The position numbers and the translations under genes were made by a program. From NCBI GenBank assembly GCA_949316235.1, contig OX438754.1, positions 2,899,501 through 2,963,500 of the forward strand: DNA of 64,000 nucleotides, given 5' to 3'. Below the pieces are notes generated by a model. That model was not told where the DNA came from. It made no database searches and was given only the letters and a program-made list of their open reading frames with translations. The number at the start of each line of letters is the position of its first letter. Position 1 is the stretch's first letter. Below are positions 22,259 to 31,231 of this stretch, one piece after another. The DNA comes from Oegoconia quadripuncta. Taxonomy: Eukaryota; Arthropoda; Insecta; Lepidoptera; Autostichidae.

Positions 22259-22553
22259 ACCGCCTCCGTGGCTCAATGAAAACAACATAGAGTTTAAGAA
22301 TCGCAGGTCGCGGCTTCGATCCCCAGCGGGGCACAGATTATCTGTGCCAGCGGGGTAATACATGTAGTTGGTGGTAGGGCAATTTAAATGTCCGTCTAGC
22401 TAGCTACCGCCATCTTATCTAAACAGCAATGTTAATAGCATTGTGTTCCGGTTGTCAGAGATAAGATAGCCTCCCCCAAAAAAAATGGGCCTCATCTTCA
22501 CTAAACATCAGGTGTAATTGAGGTACAAACCCATTGTGCACAAAAAAAATAAA
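22259..22553 (+). mobile_element. SINE family 1, plus strand
   Basis: It runs from CCGCCTCCGTGGCTCAATGA through a B-box region GCGGCTTCGATCCCCAGC to an A run near 22,540. A short local duplication around GCGGGG...GCGGGGTA (22,325-22,355) and loss of part of the GCCGCCAAACAG block distinguish this copy. Confidence 0.8.
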
Positions 22554-22559
22554 AAGTTC

Positions 22560-23165
22560 CCGACCTATACTTTTGTTTGTATTTCTGTGATATGCAAATA
22601 AACGTTTTATCTATCTATTCTAATCAAAATCCATCCCTAAAGGCCTCCATTTGCAATCAATTACTACTTAAGTAATCGTATTAATTACTTTGTGTCATAG
22701 ATTAATCTAAATGAATCGTATTACGTCACTTTAAAATAGATTTGTGATTATCGTATCATTAAGCATAATGCTACGGCAGCAGATGATCTTAAAGCTTTAA
22801 TAACTAGATATAACGGTTCGATAAAACCGTTATCTGTCACATCGTTCGATTGTCAATTGTCAAATGTCAATGAAAACATAATAAAGAGGTCTATTAACAG
22901 TTTATGGCGACATGACCTCAGCCTCCCGGAGGGAAGGAGTAATGTTCTCACAACACGTGCACAAAATGCTGAGTGTGCTGTTCTAATGAATTATGATAAG
23001 GAAGGTTGTCGCTTTGCTCATATACAGAGTGTTGGGTAATCCCCTCACCATAATATGAACAGCCTATGGAAGTCCACTGCTGGGGTTACGCCCCGCTCCC
23101 GTGGGAGGGGATGCCGTAATCGGGAAGAGACGGGCTCGTGATCGCAGAAGTTGGTTGCTATGGAT
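22560..23165. other. Gene-free interval
   Basis: No supported gene. GGAAGTCCACTGCTGGGGTT and CCCGCTCCCGTGGGAGGGGA at 23,065-23,115 look like a piece of a dispersed repeat. Confidence 0.35.
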
Positions 23166-23169
23166 GGGG

Positions 23170-23332
23170 TTTTTTTATGTACAACGGGTTAGCACTTGAC
23201 CTCAATCACACCTGATGTTAAGTGAAGATGAGGCCGAAGGTGGAAGCGTGCTGACCCGGAAACCCAAATATTTGGGGGACTGGCTATCTTATCTCTGACA
23301 ACCGGAACACAACAATGCTATTAACATTGTTG
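23170..23332 (-). mobile_element. SINE family 1, 3' half, minus strand
   Basis: ATGTACAACGGGTTAGCACT, CACACCTGATGTTAAGTGAA, GGGGGACTGGCTATCTTATC and ACAACCGGAACACAACAATG, stopping at the mid-element ATTAACATTG. Confidence 0.8.
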
Positions 23333-23380
23333 TTGTGTTGATAATGTTCAAAAAAATGGAATCCCCATGGCCTGAGACAT

Positions 23381-23530
23381 TGACGACCGGTTGGTGAAGT
23401 CGATAGTGACCCTGTCAGAGAAACCAACGGTTGCCGGTTCGAATCCTGCTAGGGGTAAGTGTTTGTGTGATGAATATGAACATTTAATCCCGAGTCATGG
23501 ATGTTTATATAAATATTTACGTATATGTTC
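23381..23530 (+). mobile_element. SINE family 2 variant, plus strand
   Basis: TGACGACCGGTTGGTGAAGT, ACCCTGTCAGAGAAACCAAC, B box CCGGTTCGAATCCTGC, TAGGGGTAAGTGTTTGTGTG and CCCGAGTCATGGATGTTTAT. It is closer to the 33,690 copy than to the 2221 copy, so the family has at least two subtypes here. Confidence 0.75.
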
Positions 23531-23870
23531 GGACTTTTTCTTTTGCAGTTTGCTGTGTCAATTATAAACCAATCGTCATTATTTTACTTTTGTTGTATAG
23601 TTGGACATCACAAGTTAGTACAGGACGCAAGGAACGTCTGAAGTTATGCAAATAGAGGATTCTTAGCAGAAGGTAAAGTCAGAAGTTAGAGCCGTCCGAA
23701 GTTGTTTTCGTTAGAGAATTACACCCCCTGTCAACTTGATTGTCAGTTCGAAAATCACCTCAAATCGGACCACGCATTATCTACCGACATACGTCCGGAC
23801 AAAGTAGTTTTTCATCGGAGGTTAAAAATAATATAAAATAATCGTTTATTTGCCAAAATATAGTAAATAC

Positions 23871-24160
23871 TTTTTTTTTTATGCACGACGGGTTCGTACT
23901 TGACCTCAATCACACCTGATGTTAAGTGAAGATGAGGTCGAAGGTGGAAGCGTACTGACCCGGAAACCCCAACACATTTGGGGGACTGGCTATCTTATCT
24001 TTGACAACCGGAACACAACAATGCTATTAACATTGCTGCTTGGCAGCAGATTTAGCTAAGATGGTGGTAGCTAACCAAACCGAGTACTTAAACATGTACC
24101 CCGCTGGGGATTGAACCCGCGACCTCCGATTCGTAAACCCAATGTTGTTTACATTGAGAA
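23871..24160 (-). mobile_element. SINE family 1, minus strand
   Basis: A T run is followed by ATGCACGACGGGTTCGTACT, the standard 3' half, and TAGATGGTGGTAGCTAACC with about 25 bp deleted where GCCAGGCGG usually stands. It then has the promoter half through TTGTTTACATTGAG, where it stops short of the CACGGAGGCG end. Confidence 0.85.
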
Positions 24161-24469
24161 ACTTACAAACCTATAAAGTAATGTCGGAGTACCAATGCGA
24201 CATGTCAAGCAATATCAACACAGATCCTTGTGCGTCCATAAACCTACCTATTTATTCTTTGAGACTATGGTATCAATTTTGATTTAAAAGCAATTGGATA
24301 AACCAGGAAGATAAAAAATAATCATGAATTTTTAACGTAAGAAAAAAAATAGGACGTATTATTATTAGGTAGGTAGGTGAAAGATTGAAGGAAAGAGATG
24401 AAGGGGAAGACCTAGGCGTAATTACTTTGACCAAGTGAAAGAAAAGGTGAATGTCGTGTCGTACCAAGA

Positions 24470-24545
24470 GGTTAAAACGAGGGCGGAAAGTAGAGAGACA
24501 TGGTCGTTACTCCACCGACAAGAGCATAGCTCTTAAATTGAAGAA
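24470..24545 (+). mobile_element. Putative LINE 3' fragment
   Basis: ACTCCACCGACAAGAGCATA and GCTCTTAAATTGAAG recur at 31,785-31,812, and the preceding text TACCAAGAGGTTAAAACGAG reads as a short charged frame. The repetition is clear; the class is a guess. Confidence 0.35.
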
Positions 24546-24852
24546 GAAGGTGAAATAGGAAGTACATATTGGCATAGATAGTTTAATATTTTTTTTATTG
24601 TCAAAACCGTCATCGTATAAAGCGTTGTGTCACTTTAACGGTCGACTTTGTAGGTTACTCCACATAATTGCATCATTAAATTAAATAAATTTAAAAAAAT
24701 TGAAAAAATAAGAGTTCCAAATCAAATTATCAATCTTCGGCCGGCGAGTGGGTCGATGATGGTTTTGAAAAAAAAAAGAAACTACCTATGCTAGTAACTT
24801 CTATTTCACTTACCCAATAGCCCTATTTTTCCTTACGGTAAAAAACTCAGCC
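24546..24852. mobile_element. Inverted-repeat element, family F
   Basis: The inner mirrored pair is TCAAAACCGTCATCG at 24,601 and CGATGATGGTTTTGA at about 24,754. An outer pair has GTGAAATAGGAAGT on the left and ACTTCTATTTCAC on the right, followed by CCTTACGGTAAAAAACTC. Related copies lie at 26,918-27,490 and 33,345-33,476. Confidence 0.6.
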
Positions 24853-25041
24853 GGTATATTTTTATATACAAATTACTTAATTAAAGAAAGAGAGAGAAAG
24901 TTTTGCTTCTTCACAACGATCCATATTTATTTTGTAGTTTTCGAATAATCGTCTGAAATAACTTAACTTTTCCACCCTGTATCTAAAAATGCAGGGTGTC
25001 ACGTAAACAGCGAACGACCCGACTGCAGGTGAACCAGTAAC

Positions 25042-25183
25042 TGGTGTCGATTCGGATGTACACCAACTAAACTAAAACCAGTTTTGGAGTTGTGGCGTCG
25101 CATCGTACTGTTCCAGGGAGAAAGAGACAGTACTACTTTAAAACTGGTTTTAGTTTAGTTGGTGTACATCCGAATCGACACCA
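25042..25183. mobile_element. MITE family B, 142 bp, long near-perfect TIRs
   Basis: The left end TGGTGTCGATTCGGATGTAC, ACCAACTAAACTAAAACCAG is mirrored exactly at the right end, so the inverted arms cover more than 40 bp on each side of a short centre. A copy of the same 142-bp length lies at 63,719-63,860, and a worn one at 49,430-49,567. Confidence 0.9.
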
Positions 25184-25749
25184 ATGTCACACCTCGTGCG
25201 TGATCTAGAATTTACACGGTGGAATTAAGCTATATTGATGAAGTCAAAAACTGGCTGAAATAGTACCAAATAGAAAGAAAGAAAAGTATTTATTTGGATT
25301 TCTGTTATAAGAATATTTTATACAAAAGTTTACAAAATACTAAATCCAAAAAGGTCTCCACTCAGCATGTGTCGGTTTGGAGCAACCACGACGCTGGTAT
25401 TCTGTGGAGCAGAAAGGCAGAGTGGTGCCACTGTACTACTTAATATTAACACAACTCTCCATATTAACTGCCCATAAACGTCTATTTTTTACTTAATAGA
25501 AAAAAATTGTGCCAAAAATTTGTATAGCAGATGGCTTAAAAACACTAACTGTCAGAAGGCGGAGTGTGAGTTTTGTTTCGACTTAACTTTACTACCGCGT
25601 TCACATTTACGTGACGATTTGTATGGAGAAATGTGCAGCGCCTCTAGCGGATAGTTTGCAAAACGATTTTTTTCATAAGGACTTTTTTCGTAAACGCGAA
25701 CGCAATGGTAAAGTTAAAAATGAGACAAAACTCACACTTCGCACACTGA
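25181..25749 (+). repeat. 569-bp repeat, plus copy of an inverted pair
   Basis: From CCAATGTCACACCTCGTGCG to CGCACACTGA this is repeated in reverse at 34,208-34,776 with only a few substitutions (for example GGTTTGGAGC against GGTTCGGAGC). It ends with a full MITE family A (25,560-25,746). Its first part, GATCTAGAATTTACACGGTG with TTGATGAAGTCAAAAACTGG, is also related to 27,560-27,720 and 29,055-29,175. Confidence 0.9.
25560..25746 (+). mobile_element. MITE family A, 187 bp
   Basis: The reference copy. Left TIR: CGGAGTGTGAGTTTTGTTTC followed by GACTTAACTTTACTACCGCG. Right TIR, in reverse: GTGTGCGAAGTGTGAGTTTT then GTCTCATTTTTAACTTTACC. The interior has GTATGGAGAAATGTGCAGCG. Confidence 0.9.
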
Positions 25750-25754
25750 TGCCC

Positions 25755-25815
25755 ACTATACACAAATCCACCAATCCGCACTGGACCCGCTTGGTGGATC
25801 ATGAATTACCATAAA
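25755..25815 (+). mobile_element. Fragment of the 5S-like SINE body
   Basis: CACAAATCCACCAATCCGCA and CTGGACCCGCTTGGTGGATC match the body of the copy at 20,265. Confidence 0.5.
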
Positions 25816-25943
25816 AACCTTAAAAAAGCCTTTAACATGTATTTTAATATGTATTAAGTGTAGGTAGGTATCATCACAAAGACGAATGAAGATTGAAGCA
25901 TATTCATCAGAAACCCCCGACCTATGTGGGATCTGACTGTCTT

Positions 25944-25992
25944 ATCCCAAACAACCGGAACACAACTGTTGTGTTCCGGTTGTTTGGGATAC
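25944..25992. repeat. Perfect 24-bp hairpin made from SINE family 1 sequence
   Basis: TATCCCAAACAACCGGAACA + CAAC is followed after one base by its exact reverse complement. The arm sequence is the ACAACCGGAACACAAC stretch of SINE family 1, so a SINE piece has been folded back on itself. Confidence 0.75.
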
Positions 25993-26270
25993 AATGCTAT
26001 CAATATCTCAGTAACAATTTTTTTTTTTAATTTTATAAATAGGGTTACAAACGCTTGTTACATCGCTTAGAAGTAATGAACAATGGGAATAATAATGGAC
26101 GTGAACAAAGCAAATAACGTGAGTATTGGTTAGAACTTCATGACCTGTACGTACTAGAACAAATATACATAAAACATTAAATACTTACATAATTACACCT
26201 ACTTACATATCTACATAAACATAATATGCATGTACAATACATTATATACCTAGTTACATAACTGTCATCA

Positions 26271-26592
26271 TCATCTCAGCCCGTAAACATCCCACTGCAG
26301 GGATATAGGCCTTCCTTCGTATATGAGGGAGTACGGGCCATAGTCCACCACGCTGGCCCAATGCGGGTTGGGGGCCCTACGCCTTACTACGTATGCCTTT
26401 GATTTTTTATTTCTCAGGCATGCAGGTTCCTCACGATGTTTCCTTCACCGTTTAAGAGCAGTCGGATAAATGCATATAAGTAATTAAAATACGTTTAAAA
26501 ACTCATAGATACATGGCCTGCCTGGGAATCGAACTCAAACCTCCCAGATTGGGAAACCACGTCTTAACCGCTGAGCCACCGACGCTCGTCAT
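26271..26592 (-). mobile_element. SINE family 3 (tRNA-derived), minus strand
   Basis: Read on the minus strand it has GTCGGTGGCTCAGCGGTTAA (A box), a B box near GAGTTCGATTCCCAGG, GCCATGTATCTATGAG, TTAAACGGTGAAGGAAAC, ATGCCTGAGAAATAAAAAAT and TGCAGTGGGATGTTTACGGG, ending at GATGATGATGA. It is about 320 bp. Other copies lie at 27,712 and 32,747. Confidence 0.85.
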
Positions 26593-26917
26593 ACCGATTA
26601 CCTAACAGCAAATACGGGTCCTATCCTTTGGATACGGTCTTTAGCTTTCTCCGTGGTGAACACAAACAGGGCCACACGTGGGTGTGTCAGTTGACCCATA
26701 ACATTATCGGTTCCCGTAAACAATCAAGTTGACGCAGTGCACCGATAAACTCGCCGATAAGTGACGCGGCGGCAATTGTGACAACAAGTGACATTCGCAC
26801 TTGTATGTTGCGTAAAAGGAGAGGACAGGTCTGATAATGACCTAGGTATGTATTATAAATATCTCTAGGCACATACAGGGGATGGATTGAACAAGCGAAT
26901 GGGAGGAGGAAATAGCG
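26593..26917. other. Gene-free interval
   Basis: No coding or repeat call could be supported. Confidence 0.3.
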
Positions 26918-27490
26918 GGTGAGTTTTTTCCGTAAGGAAAACATAGAGCATAGAAGTTATTGGCATAGGCAGTTTATTTTTTGTTTATTTTTTCAAAACC
27001 ATCATCGACGCACTCGCCGCCCGGAGATTGATATGCTACTGGCGGGATTCGTTGGGTTCCCATCATGCGAAATTAATTTGGAACTCATATTTTCTCCAAA
27101 TAATTTTAATTATTTAATTTAATGATGCAATTATGTGGGATAGGCGCGAATAAACGCGACCGTCAAATGACGCAATGCTTTATGCCAAAACCATTTATTT
27201 CACTTTTTTTTATGCACGACGGGTTCGTATTTGACCTCAATCATACCTGATGTTAAGTGAAAATGAGGTCGAAGGTGGAAGCGTACTGACCCGGAAACTC
27301 CAACAATCTTATCTATGACAACCGGAACACAACAATGCTATTAACATTGCTGTTTGGCGGCAGATTTAGATAAGATGGTGGTAGCTAGCCAGGCGGACAT
27401 TTTAAAATGTCCTACCACCAACCAAATTAACAAATGTCACTTACCTAATATTCCCTATTTTTTCCTTACGATAAAAAAACTCTGTATAGA
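26918..27490. mobile_element. Family F element split by a SINE
   Basis: The left part has GAGTTTTTTCCGTAAGGAAA, TAGAAGTTATTGGCATAGGC and TCAAAACCATCATCGACGCA. The right part after the SINE has TGTCACTTACCTAATATTCC and TTTTCCTTACGATAAAAAAA + CTC, the mirrored outer end. The SINE family 1 copy at 27,204-27,424 sits between the two. Confidence 0.6.
27204..27424 (-). mobile_element. SINE family 1, 3' portion, minus strand, inside family F
   Basis: A T run, then ATGCACGACGGGTTCGTATT, TACCTGATGTTAAGTGAAAA and TAGCTAGCCAGGCGGACATT, ending GTCCTACCACCAACCAAA. The GGGGGACTGG block is deleted. The short flanks TTTCAC and TGTCAC may be a worn target duplication. Confidence 0.8.
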
Positions 27491-27559
27491 CTTGTTGATA
27501 AAATCATTCTGTATTTTTTTGTTAGGACTGACTGGATACGCGTTTTGACCACATCTCAC

Positions 27560-27711
27560 ACGTAGTTACCTACGTGATGTTGCAATACACAAAGTGGAAT
27601 TGAGCTTTTTGATAATGTCAATAATTGGCCTAAAATAGTGTCCAAAGAAAAAAAAATTGTGCCACTGTACTTTAAGAGTTATTCAATATTTTAAGTGAGC
27701 ACTAAGTCATC
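27560..27711 (+). repeat. Diverged relative of the 569-bp repeat
   Basis: CAATACACAAAGTGGAATTG, GCTTTTTGATAATGTCA, GCCTAAAATAGTG and ATTGTGCCACTGTAC parallel 25,200-25,290 and 25,420-25,435. A minus-strand relative lies at 29,055-29,175. Confidence 0.5.
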
Positions 27712-28475
27712 ATCATCAGCCCGTAAACATCCCACTGCAAAGATATAGGCCTTTCCTCGTATAATGACGGAGTATGGGCCATAGTGCACCACACTGGCCC
27801 AATGCGGGTTGAGGAGTTCACATGCTTTTGATTTTTTATTTCTCAGGCATGCAGGTTTCATCACGATGTTTTCCTTTGCCGTTCAAGAGCAGTCGGATAA
27901 ATGTAATTAATTAAATTTAAAAACTCATTGGTATAAAAGGAAAAAGACTTGGCTGTATGGTCTATGACCCTTGCCTTTTCCAATTAAAGGAAAGAAGAGA
28001 ACCAAAAAAAAAAAAAAGGCTTTTTGGCGGGAACTCGGCGAGTGAAGTAGCATTTTTCTTTATAAGTCTTAAAATTTGTGCATTCTAACTTTTGAAGCTT
28101 AATAATGGCATAATATTGTGCAGCAAACGTTAGTGTTGGTGTACAGGTGAAGGGAAGTGTAAATTAAAGTGCGTAACGGAGCTTTCGGGTTCCCACAAGA
28201 AGCCGCCAAAATCTTTTGTAAAGCATTCTGCCACTTTACTCAAGAATACCGTGACCGTGACTAGACTCTGTATACGCCAAGTATACGACGAATTACTTGT
28301 TTTGACTGAGACTGACTTACAAACTGAAGAAATAAGAGAAATAAGACATGGCTGTTATGGGCTAGATCCCTTTGCCTTCTCCTAAAAGAGAGAATGTAAC
28401 CAAAAAAAAAAAAAAAAAACTCATTGGTATATGACCTGCCTGGGAATTGGGAGACCGCATCTTAACTCTAGCGTC
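27712..28475 (-). mobile_element. SINE family 3, minus strand, split by a retro-insert
   Basis: CATCATCAGCCCGTAAACAT, ACTGCAAAGATATAGGCC and TCTCAGGCATGCAGGTTTCA run to AAAACTCATTGGTAT, and resume after 28,416 with ATGACCTGCCTGGGAATTGG and GAGACCGCATCTTAA. The insertion point and its 15-bp duplication are unambiguous. Confidence 0.85.
27936..28416 (+). mobile_element. Retro-insert with two poly(A)-ended units and 15-bp target duplication
   Basis: The flanking repeat AAACTCATTGGTATA stands at 27,921-27,935 and again at 28,417-28,431. The insert ends in about 17 A. A related tail occurs within it: GGCTGTATGGTCTATGACCC...AGAGAACC + A13 (27,955-28,016), and ATGGCTGTTATGGGCTAGAT...ATGTAACC + A17 at the end. 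Between them lies GGCTTTTTGGCGGGAACTCG through GAGCTTTCGGGTTCCCACAA, which recurs at 52,786-52,990. There is no intact ORF and no obvious pol III promoter. Confidence 0.75.
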
Positions 28476-28544
28476 ATGTGTTGCTGGAATTTCATTCTCA
28501 TACGCAGTCTGCTTTACCTATATGATTATAATTATATCCCAAAA

Positions 28545-28690
28545 AACTTTGCATAAATAGAGTCACCGAAATATGCAAGTCCCAAAAACTAATACTTCAA
28601 AAAGATCGAAGACATTTAGATGTCATTTTGAAGAGGAGCAGCGCAGACGTTGCAATTTTTATCGGCCGGACAAAGATATTGAATAACTCC
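28545..28690 (+). repeat. Dispersed repeat, family E fragment
   Basis: CTTTGCATAAATAGAGTCAC, CGAAATATGCAAGTCC and TTTAGATGTCATTTTGAAGA parallel 12,200-12,300. Confidence 0.5.
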
Positions 28691-28720
28691 AACTACAGTA
28701 GTACAATTTTTTTTTCTTTG

Positions 28721-29047
28721 TTTTTTTTTTTATGCAACAATGGTTTATTACTTGATCTCAATCACACCTGATGTTAAGTGAAGATGAGGCCAAAGGTGGA
28801 AGCGTACTGACCCGGAAACCCAAATATTTGCGGAACTGGCTATCTTATCTCTGACAACCGGAACACAACGCTATTAATATTGCTGTTTGGCGGCAAATTT
28901 AGATAAGATGGTGGTAGCTAGCCACGCGGACATTTAAAATGCCCTACCACCAACCCAACCGTGTACTAAACATGTACCGCGCTAGGATCGAATCCGTGAT
29001 CTCCGATTCGTAAACTCTATGTTGTTTACATTGAGCCACGTAGGCGC
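28721..29047 (-). mobile_element. SINE family 1, full length, minus strand
   Basis: A T run, TATGCAACAATGGTTTATTA, CACACCTGATGTTAAGTGAA, CCAAATATTTGCGGAACTGG, TAGCTAGCCACGCGGACATT, GTACCGCGCTAGGATCGAAT, and CATTGAGCCACGTAGGCG at the 5' end. Confidence 0.85.
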
Positions 29048-29054
29048 TTAAATT

Positions 29055-29175
29055 TCCTTTGGGCACCGTTTTAGCACAATTTTTGACATTATCAAAATAG
29101 CTGAATTCTACTTTATGTATTCTAGCATCCCGCACGTGTCAATGACCTTAAAATAAGAAAAAGGGGCCACGTCGG
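29055..29175 (-). repeat. Diverged relative of the 569-bp repeat, minus strand
   Basis: GCACAATTTTTGACATTATC, AAAATAGCTGAATTCTAC and CATCCCGCACGTGTCAATGA mirror the terminal part of 27,560-27,640 and 25,190-25,260. Confidence 0.45.
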
Positions 29176-29554
29176 GTCACACGCAGTAGGTAAGGGTTCC
29201 GTAGCAGTTGATTAATATTTTTTTTTTAACTTTTTACATACCTACTCGATTATGTAATCATAAGTTGGTCGACTATTACTCGTTAACTTAGAGCCTACTT
29301 AGCTATGACAATTTTCCTTTCATATATTTATTACGTACACCATGTCATAGTTACAATTACATAGGTAGGTAAGTACTAACATACACATGTAAAGACTGAA
29401 ACACAAATGTCTAGACCACCCTTATTCCTCTAATATTTTCTTTCATCGTTTTTTATCGTTCATTACGGCTTTTGCATATAACGCATAATTACCTTAGGAA
29501 ATTTTAAAGTTATTAATTTATGTATTAATATTTTCATATGGGTTCAATTTACTT

Positions 29555-29645
29555 ATTTTTTTTTTAATATGAGAGGGCGGCAAACGAGCATGCGGGTCAC
29601 CTGATGGAAAGCAATCACCGCCGCCCATGGACACCCAACTTAAAA
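29555..29645 (-). mobile_element. LINE 3' end, minus strand
   Basis: A T run, then GGCGGCAAACGAGCATGCGG, GTCACCTGATGGAAAGCAAT and CACCGCCGCCCATGGACACC. This is a very common kind of insect LINE terminus. I cannot assign the clade from 90 bp. Confidence 0.55.
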
Positions 29646-30017
29646 TAAAGACGTTTTATTTATTTTATTATTATTTATAGGCTGCTAATGTGATGTGTGT
29701 GACTAAATTGTGATAATGATAATCAGGTTTAGCTGGCGGGTGGTAGAGATCATCATCACTCTAAACGCTATGTATTGTATATCGATGCCTTTCAGCATTG
29801 TCTTATTAAGACAGACTTGCAGATTGTTAGTCTGCGAGTAAAATTCCTGACATACAGACGGACATGGTGAAACTATATTCCGTTTTTACTTTTTTCTACG
29901 GAACACTAAACGTTAAATAGACGCCGACTGAAGATAACCTCAGTTAAATTTCCTACGTTTTATATCTTGTGTTATCTTTATAAATAGGCATCTACTTATT
30001 GTTAGTCACGTTTGGTT

Positions 30018-30066
30018 TACGTTCATATAGTATATTAGCTTATTCAAATAGATATATGAACGTAAA
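30018..30066. repeat. Imperfect hairpin, GTTTACGTTCATATA arms
   Basis: GTTTACGTTCATATA and its exact reverse complement TATATGAACGTAAAC flank about 20 bp of AT-rich loop. Confidence 0.6.
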
Positions 30067-30159
30067 CGGGGAGCTTCCGATTATAGGTATATTACGCTAA
30101 CGCTTGCCGTGTAAACAACACCGTTAGCAGAAACAGGAATCTCTGCGGCTGCAGTGGTG

Positions 30160-30520
30160 CCGTGAATAGTTTTGAGCGTCTTCATGCAAAATTAAGCACC
30201 TGCGTCAGCGACACCATTATGCTAAACTCCAGTTGGAACATGTCCTTATTTGGTGAATTATGTAACAAACTTACTAAAACTGTACTTAAGTTTATGTATG
30301 TTAATAGGTACAGTCAGCGTCATAGTTATTCATACAGGACTGTTTTATTAACCCGCGAGGAGAAAAGACAAAATATCTGTCGTCTGCGCTGCTATTTAGA
30401 TATCTTTCTGAAAAGCGCGAAAATGACAGATTTGTCGGCCGCATTTTTTTGTTCTATGTATGTGTTATTGCATATAAAACTATACATTTCATCCTCGCGG
30501 ACAAATATGTCTTTATTTAC
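30160..30520 (-). repeat. Dispersed repeat, family E, minus strand
   Basis: ATCTGTCGTCTGCGCTGC, TTTAGATATCTTTCTGAAA and CATTTCATCCTCGCGGACAA correspond in part to 12,330-12,420 in the opposite orientation. The 122-codon plus-strand frame across it has no recognisable domain. Confidence 0.45.
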
Positions 30521-30552
30521 TTTCTACTAAATGATGAAACTGTTGGGTTAGT

Positions 30553-30574
30553 CAATGTGTGTGTGTGTGTGTGT
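30553..30574. repeat. (GT)n microsatellite
   Basis: A pure run of about nine GT units. Confidence 0.8.
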
Positions 30575-30587
30575 TACAAATGTCCCA

Positions 30588-30690
30588 TAGCTGTGGGTTG
30601 TCTGGAAGAGATCGCTTTTAGTGATATGACCGCCTAATTGTGTTCTATTATTACATCAAAAATTATTGTAAATTATTTTGCGCAATAGAG
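30588..30690 (+). mobile_element. LINE 3' UTR end with GGAAGAGATCGCTTTTAG
   Basis: GGGTTGTCTGGAAGAGATCG, CTTTTAGTGATATGACCGCC and AAATTATTTTGCGCAATAGA. The same end occurs in reverse at 49,600-49,700 and 62,895-63,025. It is a common arthropod LINE terminus. Confidence 0.65.
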
Positions 30691-30702
30691 TATTATAATA
30701 AA

Positions 30703-30789
30703 GAGTAAGCTACCACCTTCGGCCTCATCTTCACTTAACATCAGGTGTGATTAAGGTCAAGTGCTAACCCGTTGTAGATAAAAAAAAAT
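30703..30789 (+). mobile_element. SINE family 1, 3' tip, plus strand
   Basis: TACCACCTTCGGCCTCATCT, TCACTTAACATCAGGTGTGA and TTAAGGTCAAGTGCTAACCC, then an A run. Confidence 0.75.
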
Positions 30790-30907
30790 GGATTGTATTG
30801 TATTGTTAGTTTCTAGAATAAAATAAAATAAAACATCACTCTCGGGTGTTTAAAATGCTTTTTTGTTAGAAGCGCTTTGCTGCCTCAAACTTGGTCTAGT
30901 AGAAAAA

Positions 30908-30956
30908 GTGGAAAAAGAATTAAGAGATCAGCTAGATCTCTTAATTCTTTTTCCAC
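30908..30956. repeat. Perfect 22-bp hairpin with 5-nt loop
   Basis: GTGGAAAAAGAATTAAGAGA + TC, loop AGCTA, then the exact reverse complement. The arms show no mismatch, which is unlike a typical miRNA precursor and more like a fresh inverted duplication. Confidence 0.85.
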
Positions 30957-31231
30957 AGAATCCGCACCCTAAAGCTTGACGTAAAGAAAATCCATTGTTG
31001 CATGAACAGTTAAAAATAAAGTGTAAACTATAATGGAAAATAACGTTTAATAACAGAGTAATCGCGATGAGATTCTTGAACGACCTTCTTTGTTGATAAG
31101 GCTGTGAAATGGGTACCTATTGTTTTATGTAAGCATGTTGTTTTTATTTGACTCCGACATTACCGACATCGATAGATATGCTTTTGTAAACACGCCTTTG
31201 TTTTTAGGACAGGAACTAGCGCAGTAGCATC

